NCBI GenBank assembly: GCA_038230775.1 | Contig: JBBRMQ010000069.1 | Span: forward strand, 1-17,678 | Source of the DNA: JBBRMQ01 sp038230775 | Lineage (GTDB): Bacteria; Acidobacteriota; Thermoanaerobaculia; Gp7-AA8 | DNA length: 17,678 nucleotides | Direction: 5' to 3' | Part shown: piece by piece, positions 6,863 through 14,334 of the stretch | Position numbering within the stretch: the first letter of the stretch is position 1 | Layout: each line of letters opens with the position of its first letter | Position numbers and translations under genes: made by a program | Notes under the pieces: model-generated | Database searches by the model: none | Seen by the model: only the letters and a program-made list of their open reading frames with translations | Told to the model about the DNA's origin: nothing

Positions 6863-7438
6863 ATGACTGACGTGCTCATCGATGGGCCGGAAGGCGAGGT
6901 GACACTCGTACTGGCGCATGGAGCCGGGGGCGGCATGCGGTCGTCGTTCATGCAGGGGGTCGCCGGTGACGTTTCGACCGCCGGCATCCGCGTCGTCCGA
7001 TTCGAGTTCGACTACATGGCCGCCGGGAAAAAGCGTCCGGATCCAGCCAAGACGCTCCAGGAGAACTGGCGGACCGTCGTCGGGCAGCTTGGCGGCGGCC
7101 ACGATCTGTTCATCGGCGGCAAGTCATTGGGCGGACGCATGGCGAGCATGGTTGCCGACGAGCTTTCGGTCCGGGGTCTCGTCTGTCTCGGGTATCCGTT
7201 CCATCCGCCCGGCCAGCCCGACAAACTTCGAACCGCGCATTTGAAGATGCTCGCGACGCCGACCCTCATCGTGCAGGGAACAAAGGATGCTTTCGGGACG
7301 CGAACCGAGGTTTCGGGGTACGAACTGTCGCCGCGGATTCAGGTTGAATGGATCGAAGGCGCGGATCATTCGTTCCGGAACCGCGACCACATTGCGAAAA
7401 CGGTGGCTGCGGTTGTGAGATTCATCACGTCGGGCTGA
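6863..7438 (+). CDS. Alpha/beta hydrolase of the KANL3/Tex30 type
   Basis: From the ATG at 6863 the product has 191 residues. LVLAHGAGGGMRSSFM (16-30) is the oxyanion-side motif typical of KANL3/Tex30-like hydrolases. GGKSLGGRMAS (85-95) holds nucleophile Ser88, GTKDAFG (139-145) holds Asp142 and GADHSF (166-171) holds His169, completing a catalytic triad. The length is normal for this small-hydrolase group, whose substrates are mostly unknown. The frame is open further upstream, but that part is antisense to the small exported gene, so I start at 6863. There is no Shine-Dalgarno sequence, and the start lies only three bases from the divergent start at 6859. The response regulator follows after 38 bases. 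Confidence 0.88.
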   Translation: MTDVLIDGPEGEVTLVLAHGAGGGMRSSFMQGVAGDVSTAGIRVVRFEFDYMAAGKKRPDPAKTLQENWRTVVGQLGGGHDLFIGGKSLGGRMASMVADELSVRGLVCLGYPFHPPGQPDKLRTAHLKMLATPTLIVQGTKDAFGTRTEVSGYELSPRIQVEWIEGADHSFRNRDHIAKTVAAVVRFITSG

Positions 7439-7476
7439 ACGGGTGGTGTTTCTCTTGCTACCTCCTTCAGTCAGAA

Positions 7477-7863
7477 ATGAAAGCGCTGGTTGTCGAAGAC
7501 GACCCCACCACCCGAGCGATGCTCAAGGCGCTCATCCAGTCGATGGGCTGCGAGGTGGACGAAGCGGCGGATGGCGAGCAGGCAATCGAATGCCTCGACG
7601 CCGAGGATTACAGCGTCGTGCTTCTGGACATCGTCCTTCCGAAACTGAGCGGCACCGCGGTCATGGAGCATCTACAGGTAACCGATCCCGAGAAGCTCGA
7701 ACGTGTGATTGTCGTCACGGGATTGAGTGTCGACGACATCCGCCGTCTCTTCCCCACCGTTTGCCACGCGTTGACGAAGCCCGTGATGCCCATGCGCCTC
7801 AGGGACTCCATCTCGAAATGTCTTGGCGCTCGCATCGACGAGCAGCTGACGACGCATCGCTGA
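7477..7863 (+). CDS. Single-domain response regulator (CheY-like receiver)
   Basis: This 128-residue protein is a receiver domain with no output domain. The acidic pair is Asp8-Asp9 (VVEDDP), the phosphoacceptor is Asp51 (VVLLDIVLP), the switch residue is Thr81 (VVTG) and the conserved Lys is Lys101 (LTKP). Such proteins receive phosphate from a histidine kinase and act by protein contact. No kinase gene is in the window, so the partner is elsewhere. The ATG at 7477 places the first beta strand normally; longer frames overlap the hydrolase gene. No clear ribosome binding site is seen. The promoter may be shared with the hydrolase 38 bases upstream. Confidence 0.9.
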   Translation: MKALVVEDDPTTRAMLKALIQSMGCEVDEAADGEQAIECLDAEDYSVVLLDIVLPKLSGTAVMEHLQVTDPEKLERVIVVTGLSVDDIRRLFPTVCHALTKPVMPMRLRDSISKCLGARIDEQLTTHR

Positions 7864-7933
7864 CTGCTCGATTTGATGAAGTTTTCACGAGCTGGCAGAC
7901 AGTGCGCTCACATCCGGGCCCTATCTTGAGAAC

Positions 7934-8034
7934 ACCCGAGAGGGTAATACAACCAACGCGACCTCCTCCGGATGCGTGTTGTATGAGATGAGAGACGACG
8001 CAGGCGAGTGGCGACACTCGCCTGCGTTGTTTTT
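7934..8034 (+). ncRNA. Candidate structured small RNA or long structured 3' UTR
   Basis: Three hairpins follow in a row. Hairpin 1 is ACCC-GAGA-GGGT (7934-7945). Hairpin 2 is ATACAAC (7947-7953) plus ACGC (7956-7959), pairing with GCGT plus GTTGTAT (7974-7984), with a CA bulge and a 14-base loop containing CCTCCTCC. Hairpin 3 is the terminator at 7998-8034. TATCTT at 7922-7927 could be a -10 box placing the 5' end at hairpin 1, but I see no good -35. The CCUCC loop is complementary to Shine-Dalgarno sequences, as in some known small RNAs. It could equally be the 3' UTR of the response regulator gene, which ends 70 bases earlier. No known RNA family is recognised. Confidence 0.4.
7998..8034 (+). 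terminator. Strong rho-independent terminator
   Basis: A perfect 13-bp stem ACGCAGGCGAGTG/CACTCGCCTGCGT closes on a GCGA tetraloop (8011-8014) and is followed by TGTTTTT. It ends plus-strand transcription from the response regulator side, although it lies 134 bases after that stop codon. The T tract is on the plus strand only. Confidence 0.9.
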
Positions 8035-8061
8035 AGCCGATTAGCTCTCCATCAGTGCGAA

Positions 8062-8160
8062 ACCCCCTCACCTCGCCTTCGGCCACCTCTCCCCGCGAGC
8101 GGGGCGAGGGACCACCACCCTATGTCGCCCCTCTCCCCGCGTGCGCGGCGAAGGTGCCAG
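8062..8160. repeat. GC-rich palindromic repeat, two imperfect copies
   Basis: CTCTCCCCGCGAGCGGGGCGAG (about 8087-8108, stem CCCCGC/GCGGGG) is followed by a second, less perfect version CTCTCCCCGCGTGCGCGGCGAAGG (8131-8154). The CCCCTCACCTCGCC-type lead-in resembles intergenic palindromes common in GC-rich Gram-negative genomes. It lies between the plus-strand terminator at 8034 and the 3' end of the minus-strand gene at 8200. Apart from this and the RNA candidate, the gene-free stretch 7864-8199 shows nothing else. Confidence 0.55.
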
Positions 8161-8199
8161 AAGGGCGGATGCGGGGCGCCTGCACTGGTACACAGATTC

Positions 8200-10650
8200 T
8201 CAGTGGCGAACGCTTCGAGCGCGCCCGGCGCCAAGGATGTGGAACGGCGCCGTCGGCGCGGAGACGCCGCCCGGATTGAAGGCGAGCACCTGGATATACA
8301 TGTCCTGTGGGGTTACGGTGCCCCGCTGAGACGCGATGGAGACGACGGCACTGGTCACATCGCCGGAGACTGTCGCCAGAATGACGACCGAGCCTGAGAA
8401 CGGATTGATCGACTCGATGATGAACCCCGTGACCGGCACGTTCGAGATCTCCCGCCACGTCACCGTGGCAGACTGCGCGGTGCCGTTCGCCGACGTGATG
8501 ATCGGAGCCGGAGGCGCATCGGGTGTGCGCGTCATCTCCGCGGCCGTTCGCGTGTCGATGCGGGCAGCCGAGCCGGGCGTATTGATCTCCGAAAGAGCAA
8601 CGACGTCATCCCCTGACGCCGTTCTTGCGATCGCCGGGCGGTCGTACACATCGGGACTGACTGCAGCGTACAAGCGATCGAACAGATCGAGGTCGTGGGA
8701 GAAACGCATCAGGCCGACCCATTGCGGGGAGCCGCTAAAGAATCCGTAGCGCCACGCCAGCACATACTGATTGCCATTCCACGAAAGCTCGCTGATCGTC
8801 GGCTGCGCCCAGTCGAAGACGGTTTTCGGCGATCCGATCTCGAGTTTGGCGGCGCTCGCGGAGACACGTCGCAACTCAATCTGCCAGTGAAGTCCGCCGG
8901 CGGGCGTTTGCACATCAGATGCGATGACGAACTCCTGGCCGCTCGTGGCAACCCGATAGCTCGTTGCGGGCACGGCGAGAAAGACGGGCGCGCTGTCGAT
9001 GGGACTGCCGTCGGCCGCCAGACGGGACATCAAGAGGCCATCCGGTGAGAGTGCGCACAGGATAGAGCAGTTGAGGTTGTGAATCGCAGTGAGAAGGAAT
9101 CTCGTTCCGTCCCACGCCAGGCTTCCATTGAACTCGAACTGCAGCGCCGCAGACACCACTCCGGCCTCGGTGATGAAATTGCCGCCGCTGCGGCCGGTGA
9201 TCTTGTCGAACCACGTTGTGAGGAATGCTTGTCCATTCCATGCGACCGCCTGTTCAGACGTCGTCGCGTTGGAGCGGATTCTGATCGGCTGTGCATCGAG
9301 GAGGCGTCCCGAACGATCGAGCCGGTTGGCGACGATGTCGATGCCCGACTGCCACACGACCAGGTAGATGTTCTGCCCGGAGGCGACGCTGTAGGCGAGG
9401 GGAGTCGCGTAGCGGTAGGCGAGGTCGTCCGGTTGTGCCATCGCGCCGATGTTCGTAAGGCTTCCGACGGGGGCGCCTTTGGAATCGAGAGCGGCGGCGG
9501 AGAGCGTGCTGTCGCCGGCGGTCTCGTCGGACCACACGGCGAGGAAGCCGGTGCCGTCGGTCGCGAGGAGCGGCCACACCTGACGCCGCAGCATGATGGA
9601 GACTTCCTGCGGCTCCCGTGCGATGAGAGTGGAAGTCGTGTTGACGACCGTGGCAATCACTCTTCGATACCCGATATGGTTGGGAAGGCTGCTCGTCCCG
9701 ACGGCGTAGGCGGTCGTCGCATTCGCCGCGAAGCTCGACGCGTCAGGGGTGGCGACGATGCCATCGACAGCTCCGCTTCGACTCAACTTCGCGATCCGAC
9801 CAGCACCGCTCAGAAGCAGGAATGACGTACCGTTCCACTTCAGTTGAACCGTCCCGCCCGGCATCGCGACGAGCGACTCGCTCGGCGTGCCGCCGCGCGG
9901 GGTGATGGCGATGTTCGAAGTCGGGGAGAGGTTTCCGTCCCACCATGCGACCGCGTCTTCGTTGCCGCTCGATGCGACGGCGATGCTCGCGACCCGGGTG
10001 AAAGCCCGGACCCGCGTGGTCGTTGCGATCTCGCGACCATCGTTGCCGAACCGACGGATGGTGATGCCGTCGGCATCCGCGATGGCGACGACGAATTCGG
10101 ATCCGGTTGAAGTGACGTCCGCGGCCGTTGCGGCGCCGAGGGCGATCCCGTCTCGGATCACCGTCCCATCCAGGCGAACCACGCGCCCGACCGCGGCGGA
10201 CGTTCCCAGGTTGCGGATGGAGAAGAACTCGCTTCCATCGAACGCGATGACATTGTCGAGAGACACCGCAGGCCCGACCGGCTGCACGCCTGCAAAATTC
10301 GAGAACGTTACCGTTCTCAGGGGCCCGATCCCATTCTGATCGGCGATGACGGCGACGTAATCACTGCCGCGGGCGAACAGGTTCACGACGGCCGCATTGT
10401 GGACCAGGAGAATCGATCGCGAACTGATGAGGTTGCCCTGCGCGTCGGCGATCGAACCGTAGATCTGCTTGCCCCCGATGTTGGTGTCGATCGTCCAGAG
10501 GGTCAGGAACGTCGTGCCATTCGTCGCGACGACCGGATTGGTGATCGCGTACGCGGTCGGGCCGTACGTGGGCGGAGTGATCTCCTGGCTGCCGAACAGC
10601 GGGCAGGCGAGGAGGAGGAGCGTGAGGAGCGGAAGGGTTCGCTGTCGCAC
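8200..10650 (-). CDS. Large secreted repeat (beta-propeller-like) protein with C-terminal fibronectin-III-like region
   Basis: The product has 816 residues with a signal peptide (about 1-21, LLTLLLLACPLFGSQ). A Cys in LLACPLF may allow lipidation, but the lipobox is imperfect. The body (about 30-700) carries irregular repeats of the kind WNGTSFLLL, TDGTGFLAVWSDE, WNGQAFLTTWFD, WDGTRFLLT and WNGNQYVLAW, spaced roughly 50-70 residues, as in secreted beta-propeller or integrin-like proteins. Residues about 712-805 (PPAPIITSANGTAQSATVTW onward) look like a fibronectin type III domain. No catalytic motif is seen, so a surface or secreted binding role is inferred. The start is GTG at 10650, chosen because it gives the signal peptide. 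A TATAAC box 8 bases ahead hints at a leaderless message. Confidence 0.75.
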   Translation of the reverse strand: MRQRTLPLLTLLLLACPLFGSQEITPPTYGPTAYAITNPVVATNGTTFLTLWTIDTNIGGKQIYGSIADAQGNLISSRSILLVHNAAVVNLFARGSDYVAVIADQNGIGPLRTVTFSNFAGVQPVGPAVSLDNVIAFDGSEFFSIRNLGTSAAVGRVVRLDGTVIRDGIALGAATAADVTSTGSEFVVAIADADGITIRRFGNDGREIATTTRVRAFTRVASIAVASSGNEDAVAWWDGNLSPTSNIAITPRGGTPSESLVAMPGGTVQLKWNGTSFLLLSGAGRIAKLSRSGAVDGIVATPDASSFAANATTAYAVGTSSLPNHIGYRRVIATVVNTTSTLIAREPQEVSIMLRRQVWPLLATDGTGFLAVWSDETAGDSTLSAAALDSKGAPVGSLTNIGAMAQPDDLAYRYATPLAYSVASGQNIYLVVWQSGIDIVANRLDRSGRLLDAQPIRIRSNATTSEQAVAWNGQAFLTTWFDKITGRSGGNFITEAGVVSAALQFEFNGSLAWDGTRFLLTAIHNLNCSILCALSPDGLLMSRLAADGSPIDSAPVFLAVPATSYRVATSGQEFVIASDVQTPAGGLHWQIELRRVSASAAKLEIGSPKTVFDWAQPTISELSWNGNQYVLAWRYGFFSGSPQWVGLMRFSHDLDLFDRLYAAVSPDVYDRPAIARTASGDDVVALSEINTPGSAARIDTRTAAEMTRTPDAPPAPIITSANGTAQSATVTWREISNVPVTGFIIESINPFSGSVVILATVSGDVTSAVVSIASQRGTVTPQDMYIQVLAFNPGGVSAPTAPFHILGAGRARSVRH

Positions 10651-10663
10651 TTATCCGGTTATA
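10651..10663 (-). promoter_or_regulatory. Possible -10 box directly ahead of the repeat-protein gene
   Basis: On the minus strand TATAAC (10663 down to 10658) stands 7 bases before the GTG start at 10650. If it is a -10 box, transcription would begin at or within a base or two of the GTG, making a leaderless message. No convincing -35 hexamer is seen 16-18 bases further up. The rest of 10664-10785 shows nothing recognisable. Confidence 0.3.
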
Positions 10664-10785
10664 GCATGAGGCGCGCCCCCATCCTTGGTTCTCATGGATT
10701 TAGTGGCGAGCGGCGCGCGATGACGGGTGCGGCCAGAACGACTCGCAGCATCTCGTCGGGTCGCAGTGCTCTGCGCCCAGATGCA

Positions 10786-11250
10786 TCACATATCGCGCAG
10801 GAACTGCTCCGGATCCGCGGCGTACGACGCGTCGTACTCGGCCTGCAGATCGGTCTTGTGCTTCCACTTGAACTCAGCCAGTTCGCTGAACAGCGCGCCC
10901 AACTCCGTGTTCGGAACGCGCTCGGCCATGAAGCGGAAATTGCTCTCGGCGTCGCGCTCATGTTCGAGGGCCATCTTGAGGGCGTGGCTCATGTCGAGAT
11001 CCATCACATCCCACGGAATCTCGATGTTCACCGGCTGGGGATCGGGAGGGGCGTGGCCGATCTCCTCGCGATATTTGCGCTCCATCTTGGCGCGATGCAT
11101 AAGCTGCTCGTCGGCCAATGCGAGGACGCGTTTGCGGACGTCAGGAGTCGTCGCGCGGTCCGCGAGTTTCTGGTAGTACATGCGCGAATCGACTTCCGAC
11201 TGAATCGCTTTGCGGAGCACTTCTTCCGGCGTCGTGTCGAGCGGCTTCAC
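10786..11250 (-). CDS. Rubrerythrin-like ferritin-superfamily protein
   Basis: This 154-residue protein is predicted as a four-helix bundle without the C-terminal rubredoxin domain. Likely di-iron ligands are Glu19 (helix 1), Glu48 and His52 (DEQLMH, helix 2), Glu98 (helix 3) and His131 (helix 4). In helix 4 the usual ExxH appears as Lys128-x-x-His131, so one carboxylate ligand seems changed. Related proteins reduce peroxide or handle iron under oxidative stress. The start is GTG at 11250, three bases after the nuoI stop, with GGAG nine bases upstream inside the end of nuoI. It is therefore translated from the nuo message and may protect or service complex I iron-sulfur clusters, which is inference. 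Confidence 0.75.
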   Translation of the reverse strand: MKPLDTTPEEVLRKAIQSEVDSRMYYQKLADRATTPDVRKRVLALADEQLMHRAKMERKYREEIGHAPPDPQPVNIEIPWDVMDLDMSHALKMALEHERDAESNFRFMAERVPNTELGALFSELAEFKWKHKTDLQAEYDASYAADPEQFLRDM

Positions 11251-11253
11251 GTC

Positions 11254-11898
11254 TCACGCTCCGCGATATACATCGGGATTCGGCGGCGTCTCATCGTCGT
11301 ACGGAGCAACGCGCAGCGGCTGACCGATTCCCGTTCCGCCCGCCGTGCCCTTCTTGTCCATCGAGCCGTAGTACGGACGCCAGCCCATCGGCTCGGTGGG
11401 GAAGTTCGGCGGAACGACGAGGTCGCGTAAACCGACGACCGAACGCGCTCGCGTATCGATCGCCATCTCGTAATCCCGCGTCATGTAGATCGCATCTTCC
11501 GGACACGCATCGACGCAGTAGCCGCAGAACACGCAGCGCAGCAGGTCGATCTCGTACCGCGTCGGGAACTTCTCGCGCGTGCGCTCGTCTTCGCCGGCCT
11601 CGATCGTGATGCACTCGGCCGGGCACGCCGTCGAGCACATGTAGCACGCCACGCAGCGCGTCGTGCCGTCTTCACGCGACGTGAGAATGTGACGCCCGCG
11701 AAAGCGCTCCGAGTACATCCGCTTCACTTCCGGATACGAGATGATCGGCAGCTTCTTCATGTTGAACAGATTGTGAAGAAGGTGCTTGATCGTCACGAAC
11801 ATGCCGGCGATGACCTGCGGCAGGTACGCGCGCTCCGAAAGCGAGAGCTTGCGCGGCTCGACTCTCACGACGCCGGGCGATACGCGAACGATCGGCAT
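11254..11898 (-). CDS. nuoI: NADH-quinone oxidoreductase subunit I (NuoI)
   Basis: From the ATG at 11898 the product has 214 residues. Two [4Fe-4S] motifs are intact: Cys82, 85, 88, 92 (CVACYMCSTACP) and Cys122, 125, 128, 132 (CVFCGYCVDACP). These correspond to clusters N6a and N6b, which carry electrons from the NADH side to N2 in NuoB. An amphipathic N-terminal region (about 25-50) fits contact with the membrane arm. The C-terminus after residue 150 is longer than in many homologues and Pro/Gly-rich. The start overlaps the nuoCD stop by one base (TGATG), so translation is coupled. A longer open frame upstream is only the shadow of nuoCD. Confidence 0.95.
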   Translation of the reverse strand: MPIVRVSPGVVRVEPRKLSLSERAYLPQVIAGMFVTIKHLLHNLFNMKKLPIISYPEVKRMYSERFRGRHILTSREDGTTRCVACYMCSTACPAECITIEAGEDERTREKFPTRYEIDLLRCVFCGYCVDACPEDAIYMTRDYEMAIDTRARSVVGLRDLVVPPNFPTEPMGWRPYYGSMDKKGTAGGTGIGQPLRVAPYDDETPPNPDVYRGA

Positions 11899-13661
11899 CA
11901 GTGATCGAGCTCCCCGGCAATGATGTTCAGGCTTCCCAGCGCCGCGATCGCATCCGGAATCGTCTGTCCGGTGATCATGCGCCCGAACGCCTGGTAGATC
12001 GCGAAGCAGGGCGGACGGCACCGCACGCGATACGGATTCTTCGTTCCATCGGAGATGACATAGAAGCCGAGCTCACCGTTGCCGCCTTCGACCTGGAAGT
12101 ACGTTTCGCCGACCGGCGGCTGGATGCCGTGCATGATCAGCTTGAAGTGATAGATGAGCGATTCCATTTCGTTGTAGACCTTCGCCTTCGGCGGAAGCGC
12201 AACGTACGGATTGTCGACCATCACCGGTCCCGGCGGCAGACCGCGATTGATCGCCTGCTGGAGGATCTTGAGCGACTGCCGCATCTCTTCCATCCGCACC
12301 AGATACCGCGCGTACGTATCGCCCCCCTCGGCGATGGGAACATCGAACTCGTAGGTTTCGTAGCCGAGGTAGGGGGTGGCTTTGCGGACGTCGAAGGGGA
12401 CGCCGCAGGCGCGCAGGCACGGTCCCGTAAACCCGAAATCGATGGCATCCTCGGCCGAGATCGGCGCGACGCCTTTCACGCGATCGAGGAAGATCTTGTT
12501 GCGATCGACGAGCTTCTCGACGTCGTCGATGAACTTGGGCAACATGTTGACCAACCGCTGCGACTTGGCCAGGAAGTCGTCCGGCACGTCGACGGCCAGA
12601 CCGCCGATGCGCGTGTACGACGGCAACAAACGCGCGCCGCAGCACGCCTCGACGAGACCGTAGATTTCCTCGCGCGGCTGAAACAGGTACCAGAAGTTTG
12701 TCAGCGCGCCCATGTCGACCAGGTTCGTGCCGATGCACACGAGATGGTCAGCGATGCGCATGAATTCCGAGAGCATCAGACGGATGTGCTGCGCGCGTGG
12801 CGGTGCTTCGATGCCGAGGAGTTTCTCGACGGCCAGGCAATAGCCGACGTTGTTGATGATCGCCGACATGTAGTTCAGGCGATCGGTGTACGGAATCACC
12901 TGCTGATAGGTGTGCGTCTCGCAGCTCTTCTCGAAGCAACGGTGGAGATAGCCGATCTCCTGCTCGGCGCCGATGATCGTCTCGCCGTCGAGCGTGACGA
13001 CGATTCGGAGCGTGCCATGCGTCGCCGGATGCGAGGGGCCGAGGTTCAGGGTGACGCGCTCGAAGTCGGTGTCGACGTTCTCGAAGCGCGGGTCGATCTT
13101 CGGCGTCATCTTCGCGACGTCGTTCTCAGTGCACAGCCAGCGCTGCGCCGCGTCGTAGTCCTTGCGCAGCGGGTGCCCTTGAAACGCTTCGTGCGTCAGG
13201 ATGCGCCGCAGGTTCGGGTGGCCTTCGAAGACCACGCCGTACATGTCCCAGGCCTCGCGCTCGAACCAGTCGAAGCCTTTGTAGACCGGGAGGCTGGTCG
13301 GAACGGACTCGTTTTCGGCGACGCGCACCTTGAGGCGCACGCGCTCGTTGTTCGCGATCGAGTAGAGCTGGTAGACGATGTCGAATCGTTTGGCGCGATT
13401 CGGATAATCGACGCCGAACAGATCGAGCGGCATCGTGAACTTGTGCTCGTCTTTGAGCATACGCAGCGTCTCGACGATGCGGCTCTTGTCGACGATGAGC
13501 GTCGGCAAGTCTTCGCCCGTCTCCTGCTCGGCGCCGACCGCCTTCGCCAGCACGGCGCCGCGCGCGTCCATTGCCGGAGCGTCGGCGGGTTTGTAGGGCT
13601 CGCGGTTGGTCGGAGCGGGACCGGTATAGGGAATCGCGCTGAAGCGCGTGAGCGTACTCAA
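11898..13661 (-). CDS. nuoCD: Fused NADH-quinone oxidoreductase subunits C and D (NuoCD)
   Basis: The product has 587 residues if it starts at TTG 13661. The NuoC part (about 45-175) shows FEREAWDMYGVVFEGHPNL and GHPLRKDY. The NuoD part (about 195-587) shows LNLGPSHPATHG (206-216), which lines the quinone site, and IGYLHRCFEK (235-244) and GFTGPCLRACG. The fused arrangement is known from enterobacteria and other groups. The TTG overlaps the nuoB stop (TTGA) and has GGAGAG eight bases upstream inside nuoB. The first in-frame ATG (13571) has no ribosome binding site. Upstream residues in the same frame are a shadow of nuoB. Cys in LHRC and LRAC, where Gly or Ser is more usual, is a mild deviation. 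Confidence 0.94.
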   Translation of the reverse strand: MSTLTRFSAIPYTGPAPTNREPYKPADAPAMDARGAVLAKAVGAEQETGEDLPTLIVDKSRIVETLRMLKDEHKFTMPLDLFGVDYPNRAKRFDIVYQLYSIANNERVRLKVRVAENESVPTSLPVYKGFDWFEREAWDMYGVVFEGHPNLRRILTHEAFQGHPLRKDYDAAQRWLCTENDVAKMTPKIDPRFENVDTDFERVTLNLGPSHPATHGTLRIVVTLDGETIIGAEQEIGYLHRCFEKSCETHTYQQVIPYTDRLNYMSAIINNVGYCLAVEKLLGIEAPPRAQHIRLMLSEFMRIADHLVCIGTNLVDMGALTNFWYLFQPREEIYGLVEACCGARLLPSYTRIGGLAVDVPDDFLAKSQRLVNMLPKFIDDVEKLVDRNKIFLDRVKGVAPISAEDAIDFGFTGPCLRACGVPFDVRKATPYLGYETYEFDVPIAEGGDTYARYLVRMEEMRQSLKILQQAINRGLPPGPVMVDNPYVALPPKAKVYNEMESLIYHFKLIMHGIQPPVGETYFQVEGGNGELGFYVISDGTKNPYRVRCRPPCFAIYQAFGRMITGQTIPDAIAALGSLNIIAGELDH

Positions 13662-14242
13662 CGACGGATCTCTCCGCGCTCGACTTTCTCTTTCAGTTTC
13701 AAGATGCCGTACATCAGGCCGTCGGGCGTGGGCGGGCAGCCTGGAACCCAGATGTCGACGGGGATGATCTCGTCGATACCCTGCACCACGTGATACGCGC
13801 GGTAAAACCCCCCTGAGGTCGCGCAGGCGCCCATGGCGATCACGTAGCGCGGCTCGGGCATCTGTTCGTAAATCTTCTTGAGCACAGGCGCCATCTTGTC
13901 GACGATCGTGCCGGCCACGATGATCAGGTCGGCCTGGCGCGGCGAGAAGCGCACGACCTCCGCGCCGAAGCGCGCGATGTCGTAGTGCGAGGAAACCATC
14001 GACATGAACTCGATGGCGCAGCAGGCGGTGCCGAACGGCAGCGGCCACAGCGAGTTGCCGCGAGCCCAGCCGACGACCGCATCGAGCTTGGTCGTGAGGT
14101 ACGTCCCGCCGGCAAGATCCTCGATCTCGCGCTCGGACTCGCCCGGCAACGTGATGAGGCCCTTCTCGGCACCTTCGCCTGGGGCGACGCCCACCTTGCG
14201 GGTGATGATGGATCCGGAATTGTCGATTCTTTGTACGGGCAT
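13658..14242 (-). CDS. nuoB: NADH-quinone oxidoreductase subunit B (NuoB)
   Basis: This 194-residue protein carries cluster N2, the last iron-sulfur centre before quinone. The four Cys ligands are Cys74-Cys75 (GTACCAIEF), Cys140 (GACATSGG) and Cys169 (VPGCPPTPDG). The N-terminal about 45 residues (PVQRIDNSGSIITRKV onward) extend beyond the usual core and look poorly conserved. The gene is the first of the visible nuo set; nuoA, which normally precedes it, is absent, and a glycosyltransferase gene lies upstream in the same direction. A sigma70-like promoter candidate lies 26-54 bases ahead. The ribosome binding site is weak. Confidence 0.96.
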   Translation of the reverse strand: MPVQRIDNSGSIITRKVGVAPGEGAEKGLITLPGESEREIEDLAGGTYLTTKLDAVVGWARGNSLWPLPFGTACCAIEFMSMVSSHYDIARFGAEVVRFSPRQADLIIVAGTIVDKMAPVLKKIYEQMPEPRYVIAMGACATSGGFYRAYHVVQGIDEIIPVDIWVPGCPPTPDGLMYGILKLKEKVERGEIRR

Positions 14243-14267
14243 TCGAGAGGTACCGCGAGCGCGGCGA

Positions 14268-14296
14268 AGTCTATGAGTTTGAGAAACCTTTCACAA
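14268..14296 (-). promoter_or_regulatory. Candidate promoter of the nuoB-CD-I-rubrerythrin operon
   Basis: On the minus strand TTGTGA (14296-14291) and TAGACT (14273-14268) are separated by 17 bases, fitting a sigma70-type promoter. The predicted start near 14261 gives a leader of about 18 bases before nuoB. The match is modest but the position is right, in the 92-base gap between two genes. Confidence 0.4.
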
Positions 14297-14334
14297 GGCA
14301 GGAGTGCAATGCGAGAAAGACGCCGGATCCGCCG

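Noticed and set aside
11901..13793. A 630-residue plus-strand open frame
   Set aside because: It is antisense to nuoCD, whose sequence is unmistakable; GC-rich codon bias keeps the opposite strand open.
13662..14048. N-terminal extension of the nuoCD frame
   Set aside because: These residues are a shadow of nuoB in another frame and show Arg/His-rich composition.
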